Assembly: GCA_943788425.1 (NCBI GenBank)
Contig: CALSQF010000003.1
Span: forward strand, 1 to 64,000
Source of the DNA: an uncultured Planktomarina sp.
GTDB lineage: Bacteria; Pseudomonadota; Alphaproteobacteria; Rhodobacterales; Rhodobacteraceae
Length of the DNA: 64,000 nucleotides
Direction of reading: 5' to 3'
Positions 61,855-64,000 of this stretch are shown piece by piece. A model generated the notes under the pieces. The model ran no database searches and was not told the origin of the DNA. It saw nothing but the letters and a program-made list of their open reading frames with translations. The translations under genes and the position numbers were made by a program. How positions within the stretch are numbered: the stretch's first letter is position 1; each line of letters opens with the position of its first letter.

Positions 61855-62868
61855 CTAGATCCGCGCAAGCGTCCCGCGATCGATGATGCTTGTCACCAGC
61901 TCGTGCCTCAGGATTTGCCCCGGCTCTTGATTGAGTAAAGCCAGCAACACCTCTGCTGCTTTGCGACCCATAGAGTGCTGAGGCACGCGCACGGTAGTCA
62001 GGCTGGGCGTGGTGACCCGTGCCAATGAAATATCATCAAACCCGGTGATTGAAATATCGTCTGGCACGCGCAATCCTAACTTACGGGCTTGCAGCATGGC
62101 ACCCACCGCCAGAACATCGCTGCCGCAAATCACCGCAGAGGGTTTGTCCGAGCTGGACAGCAGCTGCGCAAAGGCCGCCCCGGCCTCTTCAAAACTATAT
62201 TTACACTCTTCAAGCCCTAAGAGTTGCGCATCGGTTTGGGCCGCGATTGCTTGTTTTATGCCAATGACGCGGGCGGTAGCGCGGTCGTTGCCCTCTCTGA
62301 GGCCGCAAATGACCGCCAGTTTCCGATGCCCATGGGCCAAAACATGCGCCGTGATATCATGGCCTGATTTTTGATTGTCAAAGCCGACGCTCGGTGACTG
62401 ACCTGTTTTTGGACAGCACCAAGCCAAGATATGCGGGATGGCGTGTTGTCTCAAGAAAGCTTGGGTTTTCTCGGGTCGTGCTGCCCCAATCAGCAATAAT
62501 CCATCAGCCCCCTGTGACAGCAAAGAGCGAATGGATTTAAATTCTTGGTCTGGATCATAGTTTGAGCTGCCGACCAGCAGGGTCACACCGGCGGCGCTGA
62601 GCGTTTCTTGAAAGGCTTGCAGGCCGCTGGCGAACATCGCGTTGTCCATCGTCGGAATGATAGCACCAATCGTATTGGTGCGATTGCGTGCTAAAGCACG
62701 GCCGCCAAAATGGGGCAAGTAGCCGAGAGTCTCAATGGCATTTTGAATCCGCTGCCGGGTGGGCTCCGCCACTTTGTGGGGTGAATTGATGCAGCGTGAA
62801 ATGGAAGCTGTCGACACGCCTGCCAATGCGGCCACGTCTTCGAGGCTGGGGCGATTGCTGTCACGCAT
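61855..62868 (-). CDS. LacI family transcriptional regulator
   Basis: A 337-residue LacI/GalR regulator: HTH (PSLEDVAALAGVSTASISRCINSPHKVAEPTRQRIQNAIETLGYLPH, about 6-55), then a periplasmic-binding-protein-like effector domain ending RGTLARI. The ATG at 62868 begins the HTH. The frame reaches back to 62976, but that stretch covers the operators and is rejected. It is divergent from the HisD/HpsN-like gene with a double operator between, so it most likely represses that gene and itself. The effector should be a sugar-like or polyol-like compound. Confidence 0.93.
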   Translation of the reverse strand: MRDSNRPSLEDVAALAGVSTASISRCINSPHKVAEPTRQRIQNAIETLGYLPHFGGRALARNRTNTIGAIIPTMDNAMFASGLQAFQETLSAAGVTLLVGSSNYDPDQEFKSIRSLLSQGADGLLLIGAARPEKTQAFLRQHAIPHILAWCCPKTGQSPSVGFDNQKSGHDITAHVLAHGHRKLAVICGLREGNDRATARVIGIKQAIAAQTDAQLLGLEECKYSFEEAGAAFAQLLSSSDKPSAVICGSDVLAVGAMLQARKLGLRVPDDISITGFDDISLARVTTPSLTTVRVPQHSMGRKAAEVLLALLNQEPGQILRHELVTSIIDRGTLARI

Positions 62869-62898
62869 GATAATTTCCCATTCGTTGTTCTTGATGAA

Positions 62899-62912
62899 TG
62901 TAAGCGCTTGCA
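62899..62912. promoter_or_regulatory. LacI-type operator 1
   Basis: TGTAAGCGCTTGCA, the classical LacI-family half-sites around a central CG. With operator 2 it forms a perfect inverted pair, centres 22 bases apart, about two DNA turns. Confidence 0.85.
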
Positions 62913-62920
62913 TAGTGTAA

Positions 62921-62934
62921 TGCAAGCGCTTACA
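62921..62934. promoter_or_regulatory. LacI-type operator 2
   Basis: TGCAAGCGCTTACA, the exact reverse complement of operator 1, eight bases away. It is 41 bases from the start of the HisD/HpsN-like gene, suitable for blocking its promoter. Confidence 0.85.
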
Positions 62935-62975
62935 CAATGAGTCGAAAACACAAATAACTTCCAAGGATGTTTGCA

Positions 62976-64000
62976 ATGGCTCGGGTCTATCTCAAAAAAT
63001 CTACAAAAACCGCCTCGACGGGCAGCGATGATGTTCGCGCAACAGTCATGGGAATTCTCAATGACATCGAAACGGGGGGTGACGCGGTTGCGCTTGAATA
63101 TGCGGCAAAATTTGACGGGTATGATGGAAATTTGATTTTGACCGAGGCGGAAATCCAAGCGGCTTGTGATTTGGTGCCAGAAAAGCTGAAGCAAGATATT
63201 CAATTTGCCCATGCCAATGTGAAACGCTTCGCCGAAGCGCAGCGCGGTACGATTACTGATTTTGAGACAGAAATCGTGCCGGGCTTGATTGCGGGGCAAA
63301 AGAGTATTCCTTGCAATGCGGCTGGCTGCTACATCCCAGGTGGGCGTTATAGCCATATCGCCAGTGCAATCATGACTGTAACTACAGCCAAGGTGGCCGG
63401 TTGCCAGCATATCACCGCCTGTTCGCCCCCTGCCAAAGACGCTGGAGTCGCGCCTGCGATTATCTACGCGGCCCATCACTGCGGCGCAGATAAGATTTTG
63501 GCCATGGGCGGGGTGCAGGGCGTGGCTTCGATGACTTTTGGACTGTTTGGCCTGCCAGAGGCGGATATTATCGTGGGGCCGGGCAATCAGTTCGTGGCCG
63601 AGGCTAAACGCATTTTGTTTGGCCGTGTTGGTATTGATATGATTGCTGGTCCAACCGACAGCTTGGTGATCGCCGACGGCACAGCAGATGCGGAAATTGT
63701 TGCCGCCGATTTGGTTGGCCAAGCGGAACACGGGTATAATTCACCGGTTTGGCTGGTGACAGATGATGAGCCGTTGGCGCAAAAAGTCTTGGAAATTGTT
63801 CCTAGCTTGATTGCGGATTTGCCTGAGCTTAATCGGATCAATGCGGAAGCGGCCTGGCGTGATTACGCAGAAGTTATTCTCTGTGAGGATCGAGAAGAAA
63901 TGGCTGCCACCTCCGATGAATATGCGCCAGAGCATTTGACCGTTCAGGCCGATGATTTGGATTGGTGGCTTGATCGTTTGAGCTGTTATGGCTCTTTGTT
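62976..64000 (+). CDS. Histidinol dehydrogenase-family enzyme, HpsN-like (partial)
   Basis: The first 341 residues of a HisD-family NAD-dependent dehydrogenase; the gene continues beyond the window. Visible are GCYIPGGRYSH, VGPGNQFVAEAKRILFGRVG, DMIAGPTDSLVIAD, and GQAEHGYNSPVWLV where HisD has its zinc-ligand region, then YAPEHLTVQ. HisD proper lies in his operons. This one has its own LacI regulator, and the GQAEHGYNSP variant recalls HpsN, which oxidises 2,3-dihydroxypropane-1-sulfonate to sulfolactate. The ATG at 62976 follows AAGGATG. Confidence 0.88.
   Translation, partial: MARVYLKKSTKTASTGSDDVRATVMGILNDIETGGDAVALEYAAKFDGYDGNLILTEAEIQAACDLVPEKLKQDIQFAHANVKRFAEAQRGTITDFETEIVPGLIAGQKSIPCNAAGCYIPGGRYSHIASAIMTVTTAKVAGCQHITACSPPAKDAGVAPAIIYAAHHCGADKILAMGGVQGVASMTFGLFGLPEADIIVGPGNQFVAEAKRILFGRVGIDMIAGPTDSLVIADGTADAEIVAADLVGQAEHGYNSPVWLVTDDEPLAQKVLEIVPSLIADLPELNRINAEAAWRDYAEVILCEDREEMAATSDEYAPEHLTVQADDLDWWLDRLSCYGSL

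Overview
The window reads as a chromosome segment of a marine alphaproteobacterium of the Rhodobacterales (roseobacter type). This rests on gene families and gene order rather than a marker gene: protocatechuate 4,5-cleavage genes, TRAP transporters, a carnitine dehydrogenase/thioesterase fusion next to a BKACE gene, DUF3572, DUF983, an orphan ImuA-like protein and a non-pyrrolysine MttB homologue. No rRNA is present. The only complete tRNA seen is tRNA-Cys(GCA).

Positions 1-6.5 kb hold a six-gene minus-strand operon (aldehyde dehydrogenase, LigF-like GST, SDR, formylglycine sulfatase, double OsmC protein, four-TM protein). It is divergent from a GntR/FCD regulator, with three GGATCC-centred palindromes between them. 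Positions 8.3-15.4 kb hold a complete protocatechuate 4,5-cleavage pathway in two units: ligI-galD-ligK-galB on the minus strand and ligA-ligB-ligC on the plus strand. A LysR-type regulator with two N-terminal HTH domains lies between them. The pathway would convert protocatechuate to pyruvate and oxaloacetate.

Positions 15.4-36.4 kb are accessory and scarred by one IS6-family element. There is one apparently intact copy (25473-26289) and at least seven end fragments or internally deleted copies. This zone contains the remnant of an integrative element that ends in the 3' half of a tRNA-Thr(TGT) gene (about 17.1-23.04 kb): tyrosine integrase, two small genes, AlpA-type regulator, a 196-aa unknown, a family A DNA polymerase, a 109-aa unknown and an HGGxSTG protein. 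Its left attachment site is not in the window and an IS6 fragment lies there instead. Also here are a MipA/OmpV porin-like protein, a FabD-like/E1 alpha-beta fusion operon beside a truncated acyl-CoA dehydrogenase, argE-like, an EPS-type MarR regulator with a phosphomannomutase, an AT-rich orphan gene flanked by direct repeats, and alaE running into an IS end.

Positions 36.5-64 kb look like stable, more GC-rich chromosome: tRNA-Cys, metG, an MFS carrier, an ImuA-like protein and an aldo/keto reductase, then a carnitine operon (CdhR-like regulator, BKACE, carnitine dehydrogenase-thioesterase fusion, SDR) and an XRE regulator divergent from a desaturase. These are followed by an EamA carrier, Nudix, DUF983, an EF-hand protein, an ECF sigma module with a ZraP/CnrX-like sensor, DUF3572, a HAD phosphatase, MttB, a TRAP system (dctP plus fused dctQM), TerC, a GMC oxidoreductase with an IclR regulator, and a LacI regulator divergent from a HisD/HpsN-like dehydrogenase that runs off the right edge.

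The best leads are the polymerase-bearing tRNA-Thr element with its GGTCC-NN-GGACC palindrome cluster and possible A-run frameshift, the double-HTH LysR, the clean operator-like palindromes at five divergent promoters, and the AT-rich orphan between direct repeats.
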